DNA from: Strobilurus pachycystidiatus
Taxonomy: Eukaryota > Basidiomycota > Agaricomycetes > Agaricales > Physalacriaceae
DNA length: 64,000 nt
NCBI GenBank assembly: GCA_019915135.1
Contig: JAHLMK010000006.1
Span: 2,356,001-2,420,000 of the forward strand
Direction of reading: 5' to 3'
Below the pieces are notes generated by a model that saw nothing but the letters and a program-made list of their open reading frames with translations, did not search any database and was not told the origin of the DNA. The number at the start of each line of letters is the position of its first letter. Position 1 is the first letter of the stretch. Below, piece by piece: positions 33,167 to 44,517 of this stretch. Made by a program: the position numbers and the translations under genes.

Positions 33167-36111
33167 GGATATCGAAGATGAGGTGAGCGGGAGGAGGAGG
33201 AGAAGGATACCCGGGACCTGTGGAAGACGTTTGCTGACGAACCAATCCGTCAATCAAACATTGGGCCCATGCTGTAGCTGTGTCTTCTTCGCGCGAAAAA
33301 GGGATGTACACACCGGATACTCGGTAAGCCAACAGCCTCATGTCCACCTGGCTTCTTGTTCTACAGCATCTTTTCCGCATTGCTTCTGAGGGCGCTAGGG
33401 TCGGCGCATCTTTTCCGCGTTGCTTCTGAGGGCGCTATGGTCGGCGGTGAGTGCTACGGTGAGCAGGCATGCAAACCGGGGTGTAGGGGCGGGCCCCTCC
33501 GCACTCCGCGAAGCCACACAATGTCCGGATTCTCCGAACAGTTGAGAAGAACCGTGATCATGATGGGCTGGCAGTCGACGATCTGTGACCACAGAGCCAG
33601 TTCCGGCCGTAGGCATCCGCGACCCGCACCAGTAGCCCGCAGACACCCTTTGATATCAGGAACGAGAAAATACGTCGTAAGATTAAGTGTTTCCAGCGTA
33701 CACAGCGAGGTGAAACGACTATTATAATAGTCTCTGTCGTACCTAAGGATCGAGAGAGTAAGAATAACTACAAGAGCTGTAAGTAGGAGTCCCAAGGTGC
33801 AGAGTAGAAGAAAGCGTTTCTCAGCGTGCACAGCGGAGGTGAAACGAGTGATGTATGCGCTCGAAAGTAATATACGACATATACACGATTATATGTGGAG
33901 TCAGAGAAGGATGTATGTAGCACTGAGCGCCATGGCGCAGTACGGCCGTGGCGTAGCTCGGTCGTAGGCGTGCAGGATGGAGTTGAACAGTGAATCGGCT
34001 CAGGCCCTCCTCATTACTTGTGTAACTAATAGCTATCCGTTCATACCTCTCAAGACTCTTGATGTGTTATTTTCACCTTCTTATTGACCGTCAAACAGGC
34101 TACGTGGGTGTGCTATTCCGAACGCCGAGAATACGAGTAGAATCGTCGTCCAGTCGAGGACGTCTATTCAAAGCGTACGCGCGCGATCAAAACCAAATCC
34201 GCCTCAGTCCGACATAACACTCGCTAAATCCAGTTTGGCGGCCCGACAGATTCCTCTGACGCTCGTATCTGAGGGATGTGGCCGAAGTGGCGTTGACCTG
34301 GCGCACGAAACAGCGAGCACTCAAATTCATTACGGGGACTGAATGTGGTATTTCCAATGAAGTACTAAGGCAACGGCCAACATTACTGCTGCGCGATTCA
34401 GTATCACCTACAACATCGGCAGTAGTGTCCCCGGATTACAACACATCTGCAGCAGGGTGTAAGTACATACATCTTGTCGCGAGCGGGCGGATACACTGAC
34501 GAGGGCACAATCGACTATGTACCGTTTTTATAATAGCAACAGCCGCGGAGAGTACGACGAAGCTGCTATCCAACGAAGGAGTCCGTGCAGCCGCGAGGCA
34601 GAGGATCCTAAACTGGTTGGGATCGAGAGGTTGTCGCTAGACCCATAAAAACATGAATACTTACCGGAAATGAAGCCACTAGGTCAGAGCTCATCTTCGC
34701 GTCCGACCCATTCGGCAATCTCAAGATCGCTAACGAATCGAAGGGAGCATGCGAAGCCTTAGCGCATAGTTTGGAAATGGTAAGACACCGTGAAGACGTG
34801 TCCACACAGCCACGATGTTTCGGGCGACGATTGTTAGTTGGTGTTAATAGACTGTAAGTAATATAAGCGAGTCGAACAATGCTATACATGCGAGAGTACG
34901 TACCGAATCCAGGATCAAAAGATAGTGAGTTTCATGTTTTCATATGAACGTACAGTTCAGTTTCATTCTACCCTGAGCGCGAGGCAACGCAAGGCAGAAC
35001 TCCGAGCTGAGCAACTTGAACACGGTCAGTGAGATCAACGGAAGGCACGGGGACACCTGCCACGAACTCCAGTTCATGAAAGGCAGCAAGCAACACCTGA
35101 GTTGTTTGCAGGGACGTTTTCCTGGCAGACAGGCTGCGACAGACGGGCAAGTTCAATGCAGAGCCGGTGACGCCAGAGCAGAGAAACAGGACCTGGATCT
35201 CGATATCTTGTCCGAGATGTAAGCTCAGGAATAACGATGGGAAAAGCTCACCGTCATGATCGAGTAACGGAGGTTGTGGAAGACTCTCGAACGCGTCCGT
35301 CCGATTTCCTCAAGCGTAATAATGCGCTGATTCCTGATGCGGCGTGACGCGCAGTGGTCCGGTCCTCCATTGCGGGTAGTCGAACGTTTCATGGTCGACG
35401 TACTGTTCAAGATGGCCCAGAGATGGCCGTCCGAGCTCAAAGAGATTAGGCGGCTGCTCGGCTGCGCGAATCGCCGGGCACTTTGTCAGCAGAGTCTAGA
35501 CCATCACGCGAGCTGATCTGCCCTTGCCAGGTGTCGCGTCTTGTTCATTTACCATATACTTCCCAGACACACGCGACGTATTGGCGACACACTTGCCGCT
35601 CCCACAATCACGACGCGCGCGAGAGCACGTATACACCATAAGAATTGTAGGGAGACTGGATTTCCTACGGGCCCTGGTGGGAATGGCGGCAGCGTCGGTG
35701 CGTTTCCTGTTTGGTTTGTGGGGGGACACTGACGAGATCTTTGCAGTCCTCCTTACCCCGACCGCACGGCCGACCAACACGACGTGTCGTTCAACGGCAA
35801 GACGGAGTATGGGAGAGGAGTTGGGCTCCTACGTGCATATGTGGAGGGTCTTGGATGCAAGCCTCTGTCTAATGAGATGTAATGCCGTTAAAGGTGCGTC
35901 CTCCATTCGTCCGTCCGCAATTTCCATTGACGCTTACTGGACGATTTGCAGCCCCATCCGAGACGATCGACACTACTTGGATCGGGAACAGCGACGGGGC
36001 CTATGAGAAATTCTGCGTCTCCCCTCTTTAGCTGGTGACGTGGATGCCGAGTCGTTTTTCGCGTGGCCTAGGTTCGTTTTAGCCTCTCGTCGGGTTATGT
36101 CTGAATGTTGA
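33167..36111. other. Region between NLR3 and psi-P3, no supported gene
   Basis: Paralogue of 2002-4848. Similarity is patchy from 33700 to 35200, with many small indels, and very high from about 35480 on. No conserved frame. It includes the two 40-bp tandem units at 33366-33445, upstream of NLR3. Confidence 0.5.
33366..33445. repeat. Two 40-bp tandem units upstream of NLR3
   Basis: Same units and same spacing from the start codon as at 2203-2282 upstream of NLR1. Confidence 0.8.
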
Positions 36112-37804
36112 TATGATAGTCGATTACACCAGCGGCCACCAACTATCCTCCAGCTCGACTGACACCAGATATGAATTTTCCTGGAGGCGTCCACCATCGC
36201 CGTCAGAAGTCACATTCGGACATACAAACGACGAAACTCCGCGCTGCACACAAAACGAACGCGTCTTTCCCCGCGCATGACACGCAGCCCATTCATACAC
36301 CCACGCAGGACAAAACGTGATCACCACTCTCTGCCGTCAAACGTCTTCCCCAGACCAGGAGGAAGAGCACTTCGAAAGGACAAGGGCGGTGTGTGTTGTT
36401 TCCTTCTTGCATTCTGATTCGTCGTTCTCTTTGCGTGGAAACGTGATTCTGACTCAATCTTTCGCAGGATCTCTAGCTAGCTTGTCGAAGACCGGCGATT
36501 ATTTCTCGCCTACCGCGCTCTATGCGAAGCTCGGCAGTATGGCGTCGAAGTGTAACTCGTTTCGTATTCGTCCAGCTCTACGCGTCGAGCGACAAACTCG
36601 ATGCTGCTCCCTCGAGTCCCAAGCTTGCTCTTGGGTCGTCCAGCTCCCACGTCGCTCCTCCTGGGTTGACCTCGAAGCCATCGCCATGTCCGAAGTCGGT
36701 CCACGATCCAGGACCATCCTGGGCGAAGCGTTCATGTTCCTCTTCCAACCACAACAACCAAACGAGGCGAAACCCCTTCTCCCCGGGCCGTCGCGCCTTA
36801 AACGGAGAAGGACGACTCGATTGCGGAGTCTGGTTCGCTTGTCAAGCTCACGAAGCGAGGACGGACGCGGGATGAATCAGGAGACGGGGATGGAGGAGAA
36901 CGACGCGCATTGGGGGGAGGGCTACCACCGCCGCCCGGGGCGGAGATTGCTGAGGAGGTGCGGGGGTGAAGAGGGAGAGGAGGAGGACGTTGTAAGCCCT
37001 TGAAAGGGGTTGGGGAGGAGGGAAACGGGAACTTAGGGGATGGATACGCGGAAATGGCGGGGATGACTAAGGTGGCGAGGAGAGAGTAGAAGCTGAAGAA
37101 GAAGGACCCGCGGCGGAAGGGGTGAACATCTCTTCCCCCGCTCATGGACCTCCCAGCTTACAAGAGCCCATCCGACGGAGTGATTATCTTATGCGGTAGG
37201 AGCCGGGAAAGGAGGAGGGGGAGGGAGCTTGGTGAAAGGGGTGGGGGTCGGGCGATGGACGTGAGAAGGAGGTGAAAGGGGTGGGAGAAGGGAGGATGGG
37301 AGGGGGAAGGCGAAGAGGGCGTACAGTGGGAGTCGGGCACACTGTCGAGCGCACCCCGTCCGTGAGGTGCAAGCAGGTTGTGACAAAGAAGAAGACTACG
37401 CCTGCTGTTCAGCGCAGGTCGGGTACACCGGCTCCCCCTCGAAAGTCCACTCCCGCCCGCCGTACAGCGCCCAACCGTTCAAAAATCGGCTACACCACCG
37501 GTACAGTCGCCTCTCGAGCCGAGGAACACCCTAAAATATGTTTGTTACGTTCTGTTTACGGGCACAAATTGACGATCCGTAGGTTGGGGGTGTGGATTTG
37601 GATATGGATCGAAATACCCGGAAGAGGAGGTGGTGGGTCTTGTCTCTCAAATGTGATTTGTGATTTGTGTGCTGATGTGATGTGGGGGTTAGGTTCCGGT
37701 AGCAGCTCAACAACCAATGCCCGATCCTGCCGTACCCGGAGAATCCGACTCGATCTGACCCCAGCCCCACACAGTCGCATCTCAACACGACCACTAACAA
37801 TATC
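36112..37804 (+). pseudogene. Relic of family P 5' half (psi-P3)
   Basis: Second copy of the relic described at 4849-6560, nearly base-identical from about 36740 onward. The exon 1 remnant has one TPTQD unit where the other copy has two, then a stop (AAAACGTGA near 36312). The same frame breaks and the same stop at the end of the exon 2 remnant (37001-37003) occur, so the damage predates the duplication or was copied by gene conversion. Confidence 0.7.
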
Positions 37805-38124
37805 CGGGAGCTCGAGCCAGAGCCAGAGCCCGAGCCAGAACCTTTGGAGGCAGCCGAGTCGGAAGCCGAGCCAGAACCTACGGAAGCTGAGCTCGAGCCG
37901 GAACCGATGGTAGCAGAGCTGGAGCCCGAGCCGGTAGAGCCAGAACTTTGGGTGAGGCGCAGGGAGGACGATGGCGAGATCGTTGAGGATTCATTGGATG
38001 GCAGCCAGGAGGCTGCACGAGAGCGAGCCCGAACATGAACAAGAGCTTGACCTCGCGCGCCTCCCGAGATCGGTGCGCAACCGCCTGCGGCGGTTCGATA
38101 AGGACTTGAAGGCGATCGAGGAGC

Positions 38125-40437
38125 ATACATTTCATGCATTTTGTTCGAACTTTTAAGGTCTATAACCTTTGCCCCGTTTGAGATCGTTCGAACGCGTTCG
38201 AACACTGCAGCATGCTGCACTGAGCAATGTATACTGACTACTCGAAGCATTTGAAGTGTTTACCCGTTTGACTCAAAGCGTTCACGCGTTTGACTCAGCG
38301 TTCTTTTAAACATTCAATGATTCATGAGCAATCATATTACGGTGTAAACGACGAGTGGTGGAAGTAAATTGAACTATGCTATATGTAAACGTTCGGGCGT
38401 TTAGCGTTTGCGTTTGCGTTTAGACATTTGCCGTTCGAACGGTTCGCTATGAATGTCAATCAGCAAACATAGGAATGTCAGATAGAAAACTCACTCGTTC
38501 GAACTGAAGAGCAGTGGGAGGTTCGACATGCTCGGGCATTCGATGCGTTCAGGCGCTTGAAGTGTTCAAGTGTTCGAGATGTTCAGGCCTTCGGAGAATC
38601 CGCCGCCGCCGAGGCGACGCATGCTTATAGGGCTCTTTGTGACGCGCAGATCGGGAGGGTCAACATCCACGGTGACGGGCTCGTTCGACCTTGGCATGAT
38701 GCTCTTCGCACTCGGCGTCATCGTGGGGATAGTGGAGAGCAACGGGGGCAAGGGGCCATCACAGTCGGGGATACCGTCGGTGTCGTCAAGAGTAGCGGGT
38801 GGTGGGACGCTGTCGTCAGGTTACGGAAGGCGGTCTTGTCCTGCAAGTTGGTATCGACGATGTGTGCTCTCCGTTCGACGTTGATCGCCCCTTGCAGCAT
38901 GGGGCATAGGTCGCAGTCCAGTTGGAGCTGCCTCGGCAACACGCTTTGACGTGTAGTATGCGACTACTGCGCATCTGGGAATGTGAGCCGATGAGTAGCA
39001 CAACTCTGCGGACGACACACCTTGAAGATGCATAGAAGCGAGCTCAACCGAGTAAGAGGTTCGAAATCGCGACGAGAGAGCCCAGCGCCGCCCCAGACTG
39101 TCGACAGTCAGCACCGCGTCCTCACCGGGGATGGTGCGTGCGTACGGCTCGTGTGTCTGGTCAAAGGCTTTGTCGGGGTCTGCAAGGTGCAGTGGATGAA
39201 AGAGACAGACCTCCAGAAACCCCGGTGAAGCAACGCCGGGTGTCGATAAACGAACGGCGTCCAAACAAACATTGCGACGTGTTCATGACGGGGATGAGAG
39301 CAGGATGAGAGCAAACTTTAACTTCAAAGGGGTCTTGCCAAGTCGAACGACACGTGATCAATGCCGCGTGTCATCGGCAGGCAATGTGCCGGTGCGGCGG
39401 CGGTGCCGCGTGCTTGTTATGCCCCTAGTTTCGTAACTTGTCTCTGTCTTACCACCATAGCACAGACCATGGCCTTTGCCCAAGCTCTCATGACTGCCAC
39501 AAAGTCACCGCTCCCACTGCTCTGTGACCAACAATGACGTGTCTACGGCTTTTCTGAACGCGGTGAGTGCTATAGCATTACCCTGGCGGCACCGCTTTTT
39601 TTTCTTACCTTGCCATTCTGACGAAACTCCCAGTAGACTTCTCGTCTGGCTGCCGGCCTTCAGCGACATGCATCCCGTCACTCTGTGTCTGCAGCCCAAG
39701 AGCAGCACTGTAATACGCCATTTGTTTCCCCTAGTCGGGCTGGGTTACTCGGTTTCAGTTGTACGTCCCATTGTCTGCGACACCGCCTATTTGTACCATA
39801 CATATTGTCTTGACTAGGCCGGATCTGACGCCCTCTCCAACCTACCCCATGTCTCCCGCTCTGCTCAGAATCCTCATCCCATGCTGGGACACGCCAAACA
39901 CTGCCAACGTGTCTGCAAACATCTGAACGTGCCGAACTGAACACGTCAAACGCCTCAACACGCCGAACTCCTCAACACGCCGATCACAAGCACGTCAAGC
40001 GCTCGAACGCATTGAACGCGCAAGCTTCTCAAACCTCCCAATGCTCTGGAGTTTGAACAAGTGAGTTCTTCATATGACCTTCCTTCGTTTGCTGATCAAC
40101 ATTCACAACCAATTGTTTGAACATCAAACGTCCAAATGCGAACACGAACGCTAAAACGCCTAAACGCGAACGTGAACGCACATAGTTCGAATCACTTTTA
40201 CTTCCCAGCATGTACATTAGAATACGGTCGCGCTTACTGATTGAATGGTATCCACACTGAACGCTGAGTCAAACACACGAACACTTGAGTCAAACGGGTA
40301 AATGGTTCGAATGCACTGAGTAGTCGGTATACATTGCCTGGTTCAGCGTGCTGTGGCGTTCGAACGCGTTTGAACGATCTCAAACGGGGGTAAGGTTATA
40401 GACCTTAAGTGTTCGAACAAAGTCTATGAATTTACTG
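38125..40437. mobile_element. 2.3-kb element with long inverted terminal repeats
   Basis: Flanked by CGAGGAGC at 38117-38124 and 40438-40445, an 8-bp target duplication; P1 has a single copy at the matching site (near 6873-6880). The two ends are inverted, divergent repeats of about 480 bp (38125-38600 against 39930-40437). They share, for example, TTTGTTCGAAC, TTAAGGTCTATAACC and CCGTTTGACTCAA, and are rich in TTCGAACG motifs. The 8-bp duplication suggests a hAT-like or other 8-bp superfamily. The unique middle (about 38600-39930) has GC-rich open frames without recognisable domains, so it is non-autonomous. Confidence 0.85.
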
Positions 40438-42963
40438 CGAGGAGCGGGAGAGGGCAGGCGTTGGGGTCGTGGTTGAGACTCTGACTTTGGCGGTCGGGGT
40501 GGGTGTGTCGCCTACTGGCGTTGCAAGGGAGAAGACGGTGGATGTGGATGCGGATGCAGAAGTGGTTGAGAGGGAGAGGGAGAGGACTGTGGAAGTTGAA
40601 GTGGAGAGGAAGGTTAAGGTCAAGGATGGCATGAAGGGCCGGAGTCCGAGTAAGGGCGGTATGTGCTTTTCTCTTTTTCTCGTTTCGTGGTACTGATCGT
40701 GATTGCAGGATCCCTAGCCAACTTGGCGCGTTCACCTACGAAGACCGGCGATCATTTTTCGCCCAACACACTGAGCGCTAAGCTTGGCACTCTGGCGTCG
40801 AATTTCACACTCGCTTCGCATTCGAATGTTGGTGCTACGACGTCGACGTCTCAACTCGGTGCAGGCTTGTATGTGGGTCCTGCGGTCTCTAGCTCTAATA
40901 TCGCGTCGAGCTCCAACATCGCCAAAGCTGCGGCGTCGGGATCCAAACGCCCCATCGCCACGTCCAAAGTCGGTCCTCGATCAAAGACGATCTTGGGTCG
41001 GGATGGGAAGACCGTCGAGCGTGCAGGATCTATGTCCTCGTCTTCATCGAAATCCAAATCCTCCAACAACGAGATTACTACCAAGGCGAAGCAGACGCAC
41101 GAGATTACGAATCAGAACACCGCCAAACCCCTCCTTCCCATCCCCGTCCCGACCCAAAGCGCTTTCGCGCCATACCTGGAGAAGGACGACTCGATCAAAG
41201 AGTTCAGCTCGCCTGTTACGCCGACACGGAACGACGAGGACGAGGACGACGTACAAACTTCCCTGCGTCTATCGCGCACCCGAACAGGAATGAATAGCGA
41301 AGAGAAAGAAGAAGGCTATCATCGCCGGCGGCGGGCGGAGATTGCCGAGGAGGTGCGGGTGAAGAATGGTGGTGGGGGAGGGAAGAGGAGGAGGTTAGAG
41401 GATCTGGTGAGGGGTGGATGGGGGGAGGGGGAGCAACAAGCAGATGAGGAGCAAGGGGATGAGGGTGAAGAACAAGCAGACGGGGAGGAAGACCAAGACC
41501 ACCCGCCGTTCATGGACCTCCCGGAATACGCGAGCACGTCCGACGGGGGCGATTATATGATGCGGTATGAGGGGGAGGGTGCTGCGGTGACAGGGGAGAG
41601 AAAGGAGGAGAAAGGAGGGAGGGAGGAGGAGGGGGATGTGGGGATGGAGGACGGGGAGGTAGAGGGGGAGAGGGAGGAAGGGGAGATCATGACTGGGAAG
41701 GGGAAGGAGGTGGTTCAGTGGAAGTCGGGGACGCTGACTGTCCAGAGCAAGGAGCCGACGCCGCGCACGCCCGTTATACATGCCACGCCGGCCGCACAAC
41801 GCAAATCCGCTACGCCAGCCGTGGGGAGGAAATCGGCTACGCCGGTTCTTTCTCGAAAGTCTGCATCGCCACTCGAGCCCGCCGCACCGCTCAGCAAGTC
41901 AGCGACTCCGGCTGTACAACGCAAGTCAGCTACACCCGATGTGGCTAGGAGGTCGTCTACGCCAGCCGTCCAATGCCCATCAGCGCTCGAGCCCGTCGCT
42001 GAGGATCCCGCCCTGCCCCTCGTTTGGAAGTCCGCTACGCCCGCCCAAGCTCAATCCCAATCTCAGTCGCAGGAACAGGAGCAAGACTCGCGCACGGACA
42101 TTGATGATTCGGACGTACAGGTGCGGGTGCGGGTGGAGGCGAAAAGGATGGAGGAGGAGGAGAGCACGCAGGATTTGGAGTTGGAGAAGGCAAAAGCAGC
42201 AGCAGCGGCTAATGAAGAGACGAGTGGTGGTGTTGGGGAGACGACGAGGGAGAAAGAGAAGGTGCGTTTCGCTTTTACTTGTTTCTTGCGGTGTGAGAAC
42301 TCATGTTTCGAAGGATGTGGACGTAGACGCAGACGTGGATATGGAGTTGGGATACCCGGATGAGGACCCGGAGGTGGGTTTGGTCGGCTTTTCCTTTGCA
42401 ATTTGGGTGCTGATTGTTGCTGGTGATTAGGTCCCGGAAGCAGCTCGAGAACCCACACCCGATCCTCCTGTGCCGTCCACCACGCGTCCTGAACCCATGG
42501 AATCGACCGACGCAATGCAGTCTCAACCCAACCACCAACACCCGCCACCCGCCCAGGAATTGAATGCCAACTCTTCCACCGCCAAGGAAATGGACGCACC
42601 CGAACCCCAACCCCAACCCGACCACGACAAGGACGAACTGGCATCGCTCCGCGCCGAGCGTGATTTCTTTCACGCGCAGTATACGGCGCAGAGCGCGTAT
42701 GTCACGACGCTGAGGGCGGAGAACGCGGAGCTGGTGGGGAGGAATGGGGTTTTGGAGAAGCAGGTGCGTGCTTGACTCGATTCCAATGCTGATTATAATT
42801 CATCCCTTAGGTGAAGGAAGGCGTGGACCTAGTGCGGCGGACGTTCGAAGGCCGCGTCAAGTGGCTCGAGGAGGACGTTGAACGATGGAGGGGCGTCGTT
42901 TCGCTGCTGGGCGAGTCGGAGACGCGCAGGGTGGAGAGGGATAAGGAGATGGAGAGGCGTCTG

Positions 42964-43382
42964 TGTCATGACTTGACTGCGCCACCGACGCCTAGCCGAT
43001 CGAAGGCGACGCCTGCGCGGGCGGGAGCAACGGTATCGCGCCCATCGTCGGGATCTATCCGACGGCCGTCCGACGGTAGCACATGGTGGCGGAGCTCGGC
43101 CGACGGGAAAGCGGGATCGGGCGGGATAGGGCGCGCTCCCGACCAATCACGGGCGGGATGGCGCGATGACTCGTGCGATGACTCGGGAATGAGTCAGAGG
43201 GGCGCACCCGCGCCCATCGGGCGTCGGGCGTCGGGAACTGTATAAAAGAGTCAGTAGTCAGTAGAGTAGTTCTTCAGAGAACCGTTGTCTTTCCCCCGGG
43301 ATTCAATACACCACCCTTTACACCGCTCTCCAGTCGTTGCCTCGTGCGCCCTCGCTATAGACGAATAGGCCCGACGCTGACA
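42964..43382 (+). repeat. 5' LTR, 419 bp
   Basis: Begins TGTCATGAC and ends CGCTGACA (TG...CA). GC-rich U3, TATAAAAG at 43241-43248, and an R/U5 start near 43271-43276. Confidence 0.95.
43241..43248 (+). promoter_or_regulatory. TATA box of 5' LTR
   Basis: TATAAAAG in the LTR. The likely transcription start is about 30-35 bases downstream, at the AGAGAACCGT site. The 3' LTR copy is at 49047-49054. Confidence 0.7.
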
Positions 43383-43384
43383 AT

Positions 43385-43394
43385 ACGGTTCTCT
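43385..43394 (+). other. Putative self-priming primer-binding site
   Basis: ACGGTTCTCT, two bases after the 5' LTR, is the exact complement of AGAGAACCGT at 43276-43285, close to the predicted RNA 5' end. No usual tRNA-type TGG start is present. Fungal Tf1/sushi-type elements prime reverse transcription with their own 5' RNA end in this way; applying that here is inference. Confidence 0.6.
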
Positions 43395-43417
43395 CCCCTT
43401 TCGACGACCCAACGACT

Positions 43418-44517
43418 ATGAGCACCGAAGACGCCCCCATGGCCCCGGCCACCGAGCCCACCAACGAGCAGAGAGAGCTGCATAGCATGTTCAGTGGCAT
43501 AGGGACGGCCCTCGACAATCTGAACCAGCGCATCACTACCATCGCGCAGGACGAAATCAACAGGAGCCACGAGGTGGCGAACCTCCACGCTCAACTTCTT
43601 CAGCGTATCAGCGAGCTCAGCGGCGTCCAGCTGGCCGCGTCCCAAGCACAGGCGCAAGCCGCGCAACATCGCGCATCCAAGGCGCGCTTCGGGACCCCGG
43701 CCAAGTTTAGCGGGAAGTCGGACGGCATCGAGCCGTTCTTCTCCCAACTCCACATCCTCTTCGCCTCCGAACCTCGAGCCTACGAGACCGCGCGCAACAG
43801 AGTGTTCGCCGCGCTATCGTACATGACCGAGGGGCCCGCTGTTATCAAATGGGCCAGCACGCAGACCGCCCTCTACGAGAAGGAGAGGAGCCATACCTGA
43901 CTTATACGGACTTCAAGGACGCCTTGAAAAGAGCCTTCGGAGGGACCAACTCGAAGACGATCGCCCAGGAGGAGATCAAGAAATTGAAACAGAAGAAAGG
44001 ACAGGACGCCCAGTCCTTCTTCATCGACTTCGAAGAGTACAAAGCCGACACAGGTTTCAACGACGATGCCCTCATCTCCCTCCTACGCCACCAGCTGGAC
44101 TCCTCTCTGGTTGAACGCATCACCGAAATGGAGAATATCCCCGAGACCTACGATGCGTACAAGAAGTTCGCCACTCGATTCGACGCTAATCGAGGCACGG
44201 CCCCCACCCAGGGATACAAGAACCCTGCCCCCTTCGTTTCCAAAAACTTCCCGCGTCCTAGTACTACGACAGTAATCAACAATCCCCCAGCCACCGGAAT
44301 CACCTACGGAGGAAAAGGCGAACCCATGAGCATTGACAGAACGCGAGGCGCGGCCTCGTTAAAATGCTACAACTGCGGGAAATCCGGGCACTTCGCGAGG
44401 AATTGCACGGAGAGACGCGAATCCGTCAAGGGACTCGTAGAAGGTCTTAGCAACGAAGAACGAGAGGATCTCGCTCAGACGCTGCAGGAGCAGGGTTTTG
44501 GCGCGGGACTGGAGTGA
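43418..44517 (+). CDS. gag: Gag polyprotein, with internal frame change
   Basis: Structural protein of the retrotransposon particle. It starts MSTEDAPMAPATEP. A predicted coiled coil (about 20-80) is followed by a capsid-like region (FGTPAKFSGK, then KRAFGG). A CCHC zinc knuckle, CYNCGKSGHFARNC, lies near 44365-44406, and the protein ends QGFGAGLE at 44517. The first frame stops at 43900, while the capsid continues in another frame from about 43885. The switch lies in the purine-rich GAGAAGGAGAGGAG at about 43876-43892 and looks like a 2-base gain or 1-base loss. With that lesion full-length Gag is not made. GGGTTTT at 44493-44499 is a possible -1 frameshift site into pol. Confidence 0.8.
44493..44499 (+). 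promoter_or_regulatory. Candidate -1 ribosomal frameshift heptamer
   Basis: GGGTTTT lies in the X XXY YYZ phase of the gag frame (CAG GGT TTT), 16 bases before the gag stop. The pol frame is -1 relative to gag and is open from this point. No ATG lies near the start of pol until 44620. Confidence 0.5.

Noticed and set aside
39000..39264. Gene inside the 2.3-kb element (for example the minus-strand frame 38821-39264)
   Set aside because: GC-rich open frame without motifs or a convincing splice plan, and no second copy in the window to test conservation.
42811..43245. Fusion gene between the P3 coiled coil and retroelement sequence
   Set aside because: It is simply the host frame running into the 5' LTR to the TATA-box stop; nothing suggests a selected fusion.
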